A stretch of 64,000 bases of DNA, taken from positions 1,488,001 to 1,552,000 of the forward strand of contig NZ_CP138200.1 of NCBI RefSeq assembly GCF_050859025.1, given 5' to 3'. The notes under the pieces were generated by a model, which saw only the letters and a program-made list of their open reading frames with translations, was not told the origin of the DNA and searched no databases. The translations under genes were made by a program, and so were the position numbers. Shown here piece after piece: positions 44,216-53,749 of the stretch (positions are counted from its first letter, which is position 1; every line of letters begins with the position of its first letter). Source of the stretch: Wukongibacter sp050859025. Lineage in GTDB: Bacteria > Bacillota > Clostridia > Peptostreptococcales > Caminicellaceae.

Positions 44216-45080
44216 ATTGAACCTTAACATAGGATGTATTGAAATAAAGTTTTGGTGAAGAACTTGACATTACAGAAGCATTGAACCTTAACATAGGATG
44301 TATTGAAATAGTGTTGGAGAAGAGGTTGATATAACAGGGTATTCTAATTGAACCTTAACATAGGATGTATTGAAATTTTGGTGAAAAATCTTTAGCTTTT
44401 ATTATAGACAATTGAACCTTAACATAGGATGTATTGAAATTATTAGTGAGGAACATTTAATATTAAGTGATAAGATTGAACCTTAACATAGGATGTATTG
44501 AAATACAATTATTGAGCAGCACAAGCAAGATATAATTGAATTGAACCTTAACATAGGATGTATTGAAATGAAGCAGTAAATAGGATGAAAAATGTTTTTG
44601 TTGATTGAACCTTAACATAGGATGTATTGAAATAGAACTATACACAGCTTTTTTAGGAATTATGGTATATTGAACCTTAACATAGGATGTATTGAAATTA
44701 TCCTACTACGTCCACTTATACCACCGCCTTTGTAATTGAACCTTAACATAGGATGTATTGAAATTGCTTTAGGGAGAACAATGGACCATGTTGTTACTAT
44801 TGAACCTTAACATAGGATGTATTGAAATGAATAAAATATTTGTTGCTAGAACTGGATACACAACATTGAACCTTAACATAGGATGTATTGAAATATATCC
44901 TCAAGATTTTTTACAATTTCATGGCTACATTGAACCTTAACATAGGATGTATTGAAATAGTTTATCCATCCAACTAGTATCTTCTTCAATCTCAATTGAA
45001 CCTTAACATAGGATGTATTGAAATCTATCTAATATTGCTTGTCTTTGAGTATCAATTTAACATAGGATGTATTCGATACA
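44216..45080 (+). CRISPR. CRISPR array 4: 14 repeats (last truncated), 13 spacers
   Basis: Repeats at 44216, 44280, 44347, 44411, 44475, 44540, 44604, 44669, 44735, 44799, 44865, 44929, 44995 and a shortened last one near 45055. Spacers 30-37 bp. The first spacers are purine-rich and read as coding-sense sequence. The array lies immediately upstream of the Cmr operon. Confidence 0.98.
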
Positions 45081-45095
45081 GAATTTATTTACAAG

Positions 45096-45153
45096 CCTAT
45101 AAGCTTAATTCATTTAGAAAAATAGTGAATTAAACTTATAGGTTTGTTTTTTT
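45096..45153 (+). terminator. CRISPR-array terminator (after array 4)
   Basis: CCTATAAGCTTAATTCA pairs with TGAATTAAACTTATAGG, followed by a run of Ts. It separates array 4 from the Cmr operon. Confidence 0.85.
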
Positions 45154-45427
45154 ATTAGACTTTATAGTGGCATTGGAGTAAAACTGTAATTGGTATAGAT
45201 TGTAATGGTTTAAAAGTTATTACAATTTTCTACTTACATAACAAGGAAATTCGGGTAAAATATCGAATTATATCATTATATGGAAAAAATAGACTATGAG
45301 ATAGACAAATGAAAAAAATATACTAATTTTGGTATTACTGATGAATAAGTAATTTTTTCAGATAGTGACGTGAAAAATGTATTGAGAAATTCATAATGTA
45401 ATGTAAATTTATGAAGGTGGTTTTAGC

Positions 45428-46354
45428 ATGAAGCAGATAAAAATAACATGTAAATTGATAACCCCGTTATTTATGTACGGAACGTCAAAACAACCTGAGA
45501 TTAGAGCATCTTCCTTAAAAGGACTATTAAGGTATTGGTGGAGGGTATTTAATAGCTATAAGCATGAAAGTACATTGAGAGAAGAAGAAAATAAGATATT
45601 TGGTAGCACCGGAAATGGGAGTCCTGTCAAAATAAGAATTAACTACGCCCCCAAAAGTATTAGAAAATACAATAGGAGGAGTAATAATAATTTAGGAAAA
45701 GGATTATCCTATCTATTTCATTTTCTTAAGGTTGGAGAAAAAGAATATTTAGTAGAGGGAACTGAATTCGAAATAGTATTTATCTATGACGATGAAAAAG
45801 ATAATATAAAGCAATATTTAGATGCTTTATATTATCTACAGATATTTGGAGGTATGGGGTCACGAAGTAGAAGAGGGGCTGGTAATTTTATAATAACAGG
45901 GGTAAGTGGACTAGATGAAAATAACTTTACTTATACAAGAAAACTAATACTAAACTCATATAGCCTAGAAGAAATATATGCACAAAAGGAATTTGAAAAT
46001 GCGGTGGAAGTTTACAAAGCTAATGGAGAATATAAAGAATGGAAAGAAGCATTAGGTTATATTGGGGGAACGTATAAAGATATAAGAGAGGTTAAGGAGC
46101 ATAATGTATACAAAAAAGGTTTTACTTCAAAATCAAAATCGGTGTTTGGATTACCTATAAAAGGTATAAATAGCAAAACAAGAATGGAATCACCTTTGAT
46201 ATTCAAAGCTGTAAAGTTAAGAGATAAATATATACCTGTAATAGTTAAGATGAAGGGAAACCCTTTATTAAACGAACAGGAATATATAAGGCATGACCAA
46301 AATCTCATAGATATATTTTTAAAAGATTTTAATAGGATAAAGTGGGGTGATTAA
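45428..46354 (+). CDS. cmr1: Type III-B CRISPR RAMP protein Cmr1
   Basis: 308 residues, ATG 45428 behind GAAGGTGG. Opens with the Cmr1 hallmark KITCKLITPLFMYGTSKQPEIRAS in two overlapping parts: an RRM-like first strand and SSLKGLLRYWWRVFN, then IFGSTGNGSPV, and the glycine-rich GGMGSRSRRGAG. Cmr1 sits near the 3' end of the crRNA at the cap of the Cmr complex. First gene of a seven-gene operon (cmr1-2-3-card1-4-5-6). The stop adjoins the cmr2 GTG. Confidence 0.95.
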   Translation: MKQIKITCKLITPLFMYGTSKQPEIRASSLKGLLRYWWRVFNSYKHESTLREEENKIFGSTGNGSPVKIRINYAPKSIRKYNRRSNNNLGKGLSYLFHFLKVGEKEYLVEGTEFEIVFIYDDEKDNIKQYLDALYYLQIFGGMGSRSRRGAGNFIITGVSGLDENNFTYTRKLILNSYSLEEIYAQKEFENAVEVYKANGEYKEWKEALGYIGGTYKDIREVKEHNVYKKGFTSKSKSVFGLPIKGINSKTRMESPLIFKAVKLRDKYIPVIVKMKGNPLLNEQEYIRHDQNLIDIFLKDFNRIKWGD

Positions 46355-48073
46355 GTGGAGCGACTATTATTATTCACAATAGGTTCTGTTCAAGAATATA
46401 TAATCGAATCTAAAAAAGTAGTAGACCTTATTAATAGTAGCTTGATTATTTCAGATTTGATGCAGACACTAAAAGCATATATTGAAGAAAAAATGAATGG
46501 AGAGATATTGTTACCCTATATAGAAAAATCTAAGAATGATGTAAATGTAACTAATCAAATTTTGATTACCTATAAATCTGATAGGAGTATGGCAAGTGAA
46601 CTAGAAGATATCATCAGTAATAGAATAAATAAGCTATTGCAGAAAAAAGAGCTTAAATTTTATAAAGAACATAGAAAATTAAAAGACCAATTAGAAGATA
46701 TGTTAAGTGTGTATTGGGTTGAAATACCAATAAAGGATGAAAATGAATACGAAGAAAACTATAGAAAATTAGTATCCTATTTAGAGGCAGTAAAGTATAC
46801 TAATAGCTTTATAAACACTGAAATAGAAGAAGCTGTTAAGGGAGAAAAGTGTAGTGTATGTGGTAAAAGAAATTGTATTTTTCATAAAAATAATGGCGAT
46901 AAGATTAAAGCTAAGGAAATGCTATGTGGAGTATGCTACTTAAAGAGGATATATAAATCTGTAAAGGTAGATTCTACAGCACAAATTTCTCTTGAAAAAT
47001 GGATAGAGAAGAATAGGGAGAAAGATGAATATAAAAGATTAAAACAGAAAGCAGAAAAAATGTCTAGAAATTCAAAGCATGGAAAATATCAATTGCTTTA
47101 TAAAGAAAACATGCTAAACGAAATTAAAAGAACTTTTGCGGACAATATAGGAGCTATAGAAGAGAGAGAAACCATAAATTTATATGAAGAACTGTCAAAT
47201 AATCAAGAAAAATATTATTGTATATATAGATTGGATATAGATAATCTGGGGAAATGGATAAGTGGACAATACAAAACAGATGGCAGCAATTTAAGAGAAT
47301 ACCAAAGAAAGTTATCTGAAAATATATATGTCTTTTTAAGCAAGATAGCAGGCTTTTTTAGCAAAAAAGAAAATTGTAAATTGGTATATGCTGGCGGAGA
47401 TGATATATTAGCTCTTTTAAATATTGAAGATGCACTTGAGCTATCTAAGAAAGTAGATAAATATTTTGAAAAAGCCATGACCAATAGCAATCTATTTAAA
47501 AATATATCGTTTTCTCAGGGGATTTTTATAGTTCATTATAAAGGCATATTGAGAGAAAGCTTGAAGCTCACGAAAGAGAGACTAAATGCAGTAAAAGAAA
47601 AATTTGAGAGATTAAGCTATGAAGATGAAAAAAATGCATTTATAATATCTGTCTTAACAGATGGATATTTCTATAAGGAATTCTATTTTAAGAATCATTT
47701 TGAGGGGAAATACATTGCCCAAGAAATAGATAAACTAATTAAATATTTTAGAAATGAGTCTAGTTTTTTTCATAATGAATTGGCTAATCAATTTGAAAAT
47801 ATGGATTTCGATTACAATGAAAATCTAGATATTCAATATGATATAAAAAACATGCTAATGGTTCAGCAAAGAAGATTTATGAAAAGAAGCAATAAAAGTA
47901 ATAAATTAGATGAAAAAATAGACCAATTATTAATAGATATTTTAAACAATAATAGATTTGAAATGGATATGTTAGACTTAAAAAACTATCTAAACATGTT
48001 CTATATTATAGAGAAAATCAAAAATATATTAGGAGGAGATGAATCTGATGAGAGTATTGAAAGTAACTCCTAA
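46355..48073 (+). CDS. cmr2: Type III-B Cas10 (Cmr2), GGDD palm, apparently without HD domain
   Basis: 572 residues from GTG 46355. Starts with the Cmr2 N-terminal signature FTIGSVQEYIIESKKVVDL. Zinc-binding cysteines 166/169 and 191/194 (KCSVCGKRNC, CGVCYLKR). Palm residues YRLDIDNLGKWISG (about 292-305) and GGDD at 347-350 (LVYAGGDDILALL) predict cyclic-oligoadenylate synthesis. It is much shorter than Cas10 proteins with an N-terminal HD nuclease, and I see no HD motif ahead of the palm, so target DNA cleavage is probably absent. The 3' end overlaps cmr3. Confidence 0.94.
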   Translation: MERLLLFTIGSVQEYIIESKKVVDLINSSLIISDLMQTLKAYIEEKMNGEILLPYIEKSKNDVNVTNQILITYKSDRSMASELEDIISNRINKLLQKKELKFYKEHRKLKDQLEDMLSVYWVEIPIKDENEYEENYRKLVSYLEAVKYTNSFINTEIEEAVKGEKCSVCGKRNCIFHKNNGDKIKAKEMLCGVCYLKRIYKSVKVDSTAQISLEKWIEKNREKDEYKRLKQKAEKMSRNSKHGKYQLLYKENMLNEIKRTFADNIGAIEERETINLYEELSNNQEKYYCIYRLDIDNLGKWISGQYKTDGSNLREYQRKLSENIYVFLSKIAGFFSKKENCKLVYAGGDDILALLNIEDALELSKKVDKYFEKAMTNSNLFKNISFSQGIFIVHYKGILRESLKLTKERLNAVKEKFERLSYEDEKNAFIISVLTDGYFYKEFYFKNHFEGKYIAQEIDKLIKYFRNESSFFHNELANQFENMDFDYNENLDIQYDIKNMLMVQQRRFMKRSNKSNKLDEKIDQLLIDILNNNRFEMDMLDLKNYLNMFYIIEKIKNILGGDESDESIESNS

Positions 48074-49142
48074 TGACAATTCATTTTTTGGTACTGGAAA
48101 GAGATTTAAAAAGGGTGAAAGCACATGGATTGAGACTAAATTAATACCCTACCCATCGGTATTTTATGGAAGTATATGCTCCTTAATGCTTCAATTAAAC
48201 AAAACAAGGGCTGATAGATATATAGGTAAAGGTACTAGCGAAGATGATCCACGTGAATTTTTAAAAATAGGAAATATATACTTATATGATAAGGAAAACA
48301 AGGATATATATATCAAAGCACCTTTAGATTTATACTTAGACGAGGAAAATAATAATCAATGCCACTATGGAGAATTCAGAGAGTTAGGTAGGGAAGTCAA
48401 TGTATCTAATAAAGATATGAAATATTTTATTTTTAAGAAAAAGTCTAGTCTAAAGAGGGTGGATGATTTATATATAACAAGGTCTAGCTTCTATAATTCA
48501 TACTATTATAAAAAGCCCTATATAGACTTTTATAATCCTAGCAAGTTTTTTTCATTAGATTATAAGGTGGGAATCCAAACTGATAAAGGAAAGGCTAAGG
48601 ATGAACATTTGTATAGAATAGACTTGATGCAGTTCAATGACTACAAATTTAATTATTTAATAGAATATGAAATAGATAACAAGTGGTGGGAGGGTTCTAA
48701 GGTAAAGAATATAGATAAAGGGTATTTGAAGCTTGGAGGGGAAAATAAATCCTGTAAATATGTAGATGTTACAGAAGACAATATTTTAAAAAAGTATGAA
48801 AAAATATACAGCATAAAAAACAATTCAGATCTAGTAAAGCTGTATTTTTCATCTCCAGGTATATATAGAGAAGATGGATATATACCGAGTTTTAAGGAAG
48901 ACAAAATAAAAGTAGTTGGAATATCCAATTCTAAGCCCTATCATATAGGGGGATACGATATGAGGACAGGTCATAAGCCCATGTATAAAGCTATTACTGA
49001 TGGCAGTGTTTATCTACTAGAATGCAGTGAATTTATAGATGAAAGCATTAAAAATATAAAAAAAATGATAGATAAATATATAAACATGGGTTTACAAGAA
49101 GATGGATTGAATAAGTTTGAAGTAATACCATGTCAAAAATAA
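48048..49142 (+). CDS. cmr3: Type III-B CRISPR RAMP protein Cmr3
   Basis: 364 residues from ATG 48048; AGGAGGAG (48031) is nine bases upstream, whereas ATG 48039 would touch it. Cmr3 features: an RRM start (VLKVTPNDNSFFGTGKRFKKG), YPSVFYGSICSLML, and the late glycine-rich region ISNSKPYHIGGYDMRTGH. It holds the 5' handle of the crRNA beside Cas10. The gene overlaps cmr2 by 26 bases. Confidence 0.93.
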   Translation: MRVLKVTPNDNSFFGTGKRFKKGESTWIETKLIPYPSVFYGSICSLMLQLNKTRADRYIGKGTSEDDPREFLKIGNIYLYDKENKDIYIKAPLDLYLDEENNNQCHYGEFRELGREVNVSNKDMKYFIFKKKSSLKRVDDLYITRSSFYNSYYYKKPYIDFYNPSKFFSLDYKVGIQTDKGKAKDEHLYRIDLMQFNDYKFNYLIEYEIDNKWWEGSKVKNIDKGYLKLGGENKSCKYVDVTEDNILKKYEKIYSIKNNSDLVKLYFSSPGIYREDGYIPSFKEDKIKVVGISNSKPYHIGGYDMRTGHKPMYKAITDGSVYLLECSEFIDESIKNIKKMIDKYINMGLQEDGLNKFEVIPCQK

Positions 49143-49153
49143 GGGGGACATAA

Positions 49154-50443
49154 ATGAAATATGAAAAGATGGTTATATTTTCAACCTTGAATCAAATGGT
49201 GAACTATATAGCTATAAAAGAGTATGGAATAAAAGAGATAATTAACTTAACTATGGAGAATAATGGACAGCCAAATCTAAAAAAATTTAACTATAATAAG
49301 TGGGATAAAAACTTGGAGGATATATTAGACGAAAGAGTTGTTCCAAAACGATTTGGAAGGCAGGCGGTTATAAATTTTAATCAACTTAAGGATAAATTAG
49401 ATAGGATAGATTTGGGTAAGAAAGCTGTTATGTGGAATATAACAGGTGGACAAAGAAATTTTGTTATGGCAATAATGCGATATGTGTTTAGGGAAAGAAA
49501 AGATAAAGGAGACTCTATAGTATATTTTGAAGGCAACGAAGAAAAGTTTTATACCTATGATATAGACTTTATGGAAAAAGAAGTAGACAGAGTAGAGGAA
49601 CCATATCCTATGAATATACCGTTAGCCTTTAAGCTGATGGGGATAGAGGTAAAGAATAAGAAAGACAAAAATGATACATCGGAATACTATAAGAAATTTA
49701 TAGAAAAAAGACAAACGGATAGAGAGTATAGGTATTATAAAAGATTTTACGAGAAATATATGAACAATTCTATATTGCTAGAACGATTAATAGAGACAAA
49801 TAAGGATATAGTTGGCAAAGAAAAGATTAATGATAAGATAGAGTGGCTTATAGACAGAATGAGAGAGATAGATAATTGTAAGGAACTGGTTGAATGTAAG
49901 GAAGATAGAAAAACTCTAAGGGAATCTTTAAAGATATATGGTAAACGTAGTAAAGTATTTGGATATATATTAGAGAAAATAGCTTTTTATAAGATTATAG
50001 ATGTTGTCATCAACCAAAAGGAATTGATGGATAATGTAGCTGATTTAGATATAAGTGTAAAAATAAATGCTTCATATAAGGATGAAAGAGTCAGCGATCA
50101 TCATATAGATGAATTTGATATAGTGTTGCTAACCAAAATGGGAAAGATTATAATTTTTGAATGTAAATCAGGGGCTATGACTGGAGATAACGCAAAAAGT
50201 ACACATTATTCTACTTATAGAGTCGCAGGAGTATATGGAACTCCTGTACTTATAAATCCCATAACTAAGCATAGCGAGATAAAAAAATATAAAAACATAG
50301 AAATGGCAGAAAATGCAGCAAAAAAGGCAGGACTTATTATATGTAGAATGGGAAATGAGGCAACTAACATTACAAACATATACCCAATTGAAGCTTATAT
50401 AAAAGAAGTTCTAAAAACAGGGGGGAATAGTTATGTACAGTAG
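49154..50443 (+). CDS. card1: CARF-domain PD-(D/E)XK nuclease (Card1/Can2-like) inside the cmr operon
   Basis: 429 residues; GGGGGACATAA precedes ATG 49154. The N-terminal CARF domain (about 1-155) has the ligand-loop motif NITGGQ at 95-100. A helical linker follows. The C-terminal nuclease core (about 285-420) shows Asp322 in DEFDIVLLTK and Glu336/Lys338 in IIIFECKSG, the D...ExK triad of PD-(D/E)XK enzymes. Known Card1/Can2 proteins are switched on by cyclic tetra-adenylate and cut single-stranded DNA and/or RNA. Lying between cmr3 and cmr4, it should be made in step with the complex. It overlaps the cmr4 start by 11 bases. Confidence 0.9.
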   Translation: MKYEKMVIFSTLNQMVNYIAIKEYGIKEIINLTMENNGQPNLKKFNYNKWDKNLEDILDERVVPKRFGRQAVINFNQLKDKLDRIDLGKKAVMWNITGGQRNFVMAIMRYVFRERKDKGDSIVYFEGNEEKFYTYDIDFMEKEVDRVEEPYPMNIPLAFKLMGIEVKNKKDKNDTSEYYKKFIEKRQTDREYRYYKRFYEKYMNNSILLERLIETNKDIVGKEKINDKIEWLIDRMREIDNCKELVECKEDRKTLRESLKIYGKRSKVFGYILEKIAFYKIIDVVINQKELMDNVADLDISVKINASYKDERVSDHHIDEFDIVLLTKMGKIIIFECKSGAMTGDNAKSTHYSTYRVAGVYGTPVLINPITKHSEIKKYKNIEMAENAAKKAGLIICRMGNEATNITNIYPIEAYIKEVLKTGGNSYVQ

Positions 50444-51287
50444 TTCTACACCAATAATAATAAAAGCAGTAACCCCAGTTCATGCAGGGATTGGAAGAGA
50501 ATTAGGGTTAGTAGATATGCCAATTCAAAGAGAAAGTCATACAGGTATACCTAAGATAGAAGGATCAACTATAAAGGGTTCTATGAGGGAAATGTATAGA
50601 TTAAATAATGAAGGTAAGGTAAAAAAATTATTTGGTCATGATGACGGGGATAAAGGAGCTGGAATTATAGGTTTTTCCGATGGAAAGCTACTACTATACC
50701 CTGTAAAATCATTAAATAACTTATTCACATATATAACATGCCCTTACTTATTGAATAGATTTATAGAAGATTTAGATTTTTTAAGGTCAACTGATAAAAG
50801 AAAATATTCTAAAGTTGAAATTAATATAAAAGAAGGACATGTTATTCTATTAAATGATAATAAAGAAAAAGATATAGTACTTGATGTATATAAGTTTGAA
50901 CAAATGAATAATAAAGAGGATTTAAAAGATATAAGGGAAATATTATTACACAAATTATATATAAAACGTAATGTTGCTATATTGTGTGACGAAGATTTTG
51001 CAGAGTTAATTAGCTTAAATAGAGAAATAGTAACTAGAAACAAAATTAAGTATGAGACAGGGATTGTAGAGGATGGGGCTTTATTTACTGAAGAATACCT
51101 TCCTGCTGAATCAATATTATATTCACTATTGCTTGTAAATGGTATATTAGAGAATACGGGTAAAAATAAAAACTTAGTAGAAGATTACAAAAATAAAGAT
51201 TTACCAAGTGTCTTACAAGTAGGAGGCAATAAGACTATAGGTAAAGGAATTGTAAGAATTTCAAAAATTTTAGATGGGGGTGAATAG
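50433..51287 (+). CDS. cmr4: Type III-B CRISPR RAMP backbone protein Cmr4
   Basis: 284 residues, start overlapping the nuclease gene (AGGGGGGAATAGTT upstream). Cmr4 traits: PVHAGIGRELGLVDMPIQRE, the G-rich IEGSTIKGSMREMY, and the C-terminal VGGNKTIGKGIVRI. Cmr4 forms the repeated backbone and cuts target RNA every six bases; the catalytic Asp is expected in the HTGIPKIEG/FGHDDGDKG loops (an Asp in the latter). Confidence 0.94.
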   Translation: MYSSSTPIIIKAVTPVHAGIGRELGLVDMPIQRESHTGIPKIEGSTIKGSMREMYRLNNEGKVKKLFGHDDGDKGAGIIGFSDGKLLLYPVKSLNNLFTYITCPYLLNRFIEDLDFLRSTDKRKYSKVEINIKEGHVILLNDNKEKDIVLDVYKFEQMNNKEDLKDIREILLHKLYIKRNVAILCDEDFAELISLNREIVTRNKIKYETGIVEDGALFTEEYLPAESILYSLLLVNGILENTGKNKNLVEDYKNKDLPSVLQVGGNKTIGKGIVRISKILDGGE

Positions 51288-51288
51288 A

Positions 51289-51726
51289 TTGAACCATTTA
51301 AAAAATATTAGAAGAGAAAAATCAAGGATGGCATATAAAGAAATTGAAGTGATGTTAAAAGAAGAAGTAGCAAGTGATCCTAAAGAACATTATAGCCAAG
51401 ATTTTAAAGGACATATAAAAAATATACCGATGTATATATTTAATAATGGACTAATAGCAACCTATGCCTTTATAATAAAAAAATCTACTGGTAGTGAAGG
51501 GAAAAGTTATAAAAAAATACAGGATATAATATATAACTATTTGAAAAGTAAAGATAAATTGTATGAACAGGGGCAACCAGAGAAGCTTGTAGATATATTC
51601 ATAAATCTTGATAATAAGCAATATAGAAAAACTACACTAGATTTACTTTTGTATCTAGAAGCATTAGTACAATTTTCAGATGCCATGATTGAAAAAAATA
51701 ATAAAGCTGTGGGTGGTGGCGAATGA
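51289..51726 (+). CDS. cmr5: Type III-B small subunit Cmr5
   Basis: About 145 residues, probably from TTG 51289 (GGGGGTG at 51276-51282); ATG 51274 in the same frame overlaps cmr4 and the ribosome site. An all-helical small protein, ending near the cmr6 start with a 4-base overlap (GAATGA). NGLIATYAFIIKKS is the typical Cmr5 middle helix region. Lines the target-RNA groove of the complex. Confidence 0.9.
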   Translation: MNHLKNIRREKSRMAYKEIEVMLKEEVASDPKEHYSQDFKGHIKNIPMYIFNNGLIATYAFIIKKSTGSEGKSYKKIQDIIYNYLKSKDKLYEQGQPEKLVDIFINLDNKQYRKTTLDLLLYLEALVQFSDAMIEKNNKAVGGGE

Positions 51727-52550
51727 ATAAAAATACAAAAGGTAAAGAAAAAAAAGAAGAACCTTTGTATCTTCAAAATATAAGTTATGATTATATAGAA
51801 AATAAAGAGAGTAAAGGGATTAATTTTAACTATGTATTAAATCATATGTTCTTTAAGGAAAAAAATGATATAAAAAGGAAAAGTAAAAAGATTAATAATT
51901 TAAAGATTCCAGATGAATTAAAGGACTATAAAAATACTATCCAGCTGTACTGTAAAAATGCTAAATTAGATATAATATCTAAAGATTTCAAATTGAAGCT
52001 GGGAAAAAATGATAAGTTAATAGTGGGGTTAGGACATCAAAACATAATGGAAACTTCTATAACCATACATAAAATATATGGTGTTCCATATATTCCAGGA
52101 CAGACTTTGAAAGGAATATTTAGAAATTATATATATAAACTCAATGATAAAGATATTGAGGATAAAGAACTACTTATGAAAGTATTGTTTAGGGAAAATG
52201 AGGAACGTAGTGGTATACATTTCTTTGACTCTTATCCAGAAGGTCAATATACAATAGATACAGATGTTATGAATGTACATCATCAAAACTATTATAGTGG
52301 TAAGGGAAAGGTAAATGGTGAGGAAAAATTAATACCTATTAATTTTTATGTGATTAGAAATACTACATTTCCTATATTATTTGCACTAGAGGAGGAACAT
52401 GTTAATAGAACAATACAGGATTCTGAAAAAGGAAAAAATGTTGAAGATATAAAAAAAGCGATATCCAATCTTGTACATGAAGCTTATACTTTTTTAGGCA
52501 TAGGTGCAAAAACAAACGTAGGATATGGATTTGGGCAAATAGAAAAGTAG
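51723..52550 (+). CDS. cmr6: Type III-B CRISPR RAMP protein Cmr6
   Basis: 275 residues, ATG overlapping the cmr5 stop. A basic N-terminal stretch precedes the RAMP fold: LGHQNIMETSITIHKIYGVP, the G-loop IPGQTLKGIFRNYIY and the final TFLGIGAKTNVGYGFGQI. Cmr6 caps the 3' side of the complex with Cmr1. Last gene of the operon proper; cas6 follows after a 440-bp gap. Confidence 0.94.
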   Translation: MNKNTKGKEKKEEPLYLQNISYDYIENKESKGINFNYVLNHMFFKEKNDIKRKSKKINNLKIPDELKDYKNTIQLYCKNAKLDIISKDFKLKLGKNDKLIVGLGHQNIMETSITIHKIYGVPYIPGQTLKGIFRNYIYKLNDKDIEDKELLMKVLFRENEERSGIHFFDSYPEGQYTIDTDVMNVHHQNYYSGKGKVNGEEKLIPINFYVIRNTTFPILFALEEEHVNRTIQDSEKGKNVEDIKKAISNLVHEAYTFLGIGAKTNVGYGFGQIEK

Positions 52551-52987
52551 ATATAAAAAAGTTACAAAGGACTTATAAACTAGTAAATTGATTAGAGGAT
52601 TAGCTTTATTATTAGAGCTATCTATATATGTCCAATGTTTATTTTGTGAAGGGTGAATAAATGCTAAAATGCATGTTAGATGGTATATAGTAGGGCGAAT
52701 AAAAATTTTCTAAAGAAAAAAATAAGTTAAATACATGAAACCATTTATATATCATGAATGTAAGGAATTTAGAAAGGAAAAAACTAGGATTTCTGTATGA
52801 AAAATTTGACGGAGTATTGAAATTTGGTGCTAGTCTTTTCTTAGAGTAAGTCTTAGCTAGATAAACCATAACATAAGATGTATTCAAATAAATTTAGAAA
52901 TTTTTAATATAGGAAGATAAAACACAAAGATTATACAAGCTCCAATAAAATCTTTAAAGGAAATAAGAAAATAGGAGATGAAAAAAC
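52551..52987. other. Gap between cmr6 and cas6 holding a relic CRISPR unit
   Basis: No gene. 52811-52823 (GGAGTATTGAAAT) resembles the 3' half of the CRISPR repeat; 37 bases later 52861-52889 (ATAAACCATAACATAAG... ATTCAAAT) is a degenerate full repeat. The spacing equals a spacer length, so this looks like the remains of a lost array. Confidence 0.6.
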
Positions 52988-53683
52988 TTGATTTATCAAC
53001 TAAAAATTACGGTTCTTTTGAGGAAGGATGTACACTTTAGAGAAAGTAGCTATAGAATATCAGAGCTTATAAATAAATCTCTCTTAGGTAATGCAGATAT
53101 GAAGGATAAGCATAGAAAAAATGAATATAAATTTTATGTTTTTGATAATCTGTTTCCTAGAAGTGAAGATAAATTTTATAGGAAGGATAGATTGTATGTT
53201 TTTAATATAAGAACACCTTTAGAAAAAATTAGAAATAACTTAGCTGATTTACTAGTATCTGTTACAACAAACTTTTTCACAGTTGTCTCAATTGCAAAAC
53301 CTAGAATGGAAGTAGGTATAATTAAAGAGCTTATGACAGTAACACCAGCAGTAATGACCATAGACGGTTCCTATTGGACGTTGGATAGGGATTTAGAGGA
53401 GTTAAAGCAGGGGATAAATAATAATTTGCTAAAAAAGTATAAAACACTTTATGGGGAAAAAGAAGACTTAATGGAAAATAAGTTTTTCTACGATGTGGAG
53501 ATTCTAAATCAAAAACCAATAGGAATAAAATACAAAAATATAAGCTTTTTAAGTCATAAAATTAAGCTAAAAATTAAAGAGGATGATGAATCTCAAAACC
53601 TAGCAAAGCTTGCTTTAGCTACGGGAATATTAGAAAGGAATTCGTCCTGTGGTATGGGGTATTGTATATATAAGAGCTACTAA
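52988..53683 (+). CDS. cas6: CRISPR endoribonuclease Cas6
   Basis: 231 residues from TTG 52988 (AGGAG upstream). Two ferredoxin-like folds are suggested: LKITVLLRKDVHFRESSYRI at the start and, at the end, the Cas6 glycine-rich loop ATGILERNSSCGMGYCIYK. Cas6 cuts the repeat RNA to leave an 8-base 5' handle, expected here as the ATTGAAAT end. The candidate catalytic His is not certain from sequence alone. It stands between the Cmr operon and array 5. Confidence 0.88.
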   Translation: MIYQLKITVLLRKDVHFRESSYRISELINKSLLGNADMKDKHRKNEYKFYVFDNLFPRSEDKFYRKDRLYVFNIRTPLEKIRNNLADLLVSVTTNFFTVVSIAKPRMEVGIIKELMTVTPAVMTIDGSYWTLDRDLEELKQGINNNLLKKYKTLYGEKEDLMENKFFYDVEILNQKPIGIKYKNISFLSHKIKLKIKEDDESQNLAKLALATGILERNSSCGMGYCIYKSY

Positions 53684-53749
53684 TTATAGAAGCTGTAGTT
53701 TTGATTGAGTAAAAACTATGCTAATATATAGTAGATTACTATAGATGTA

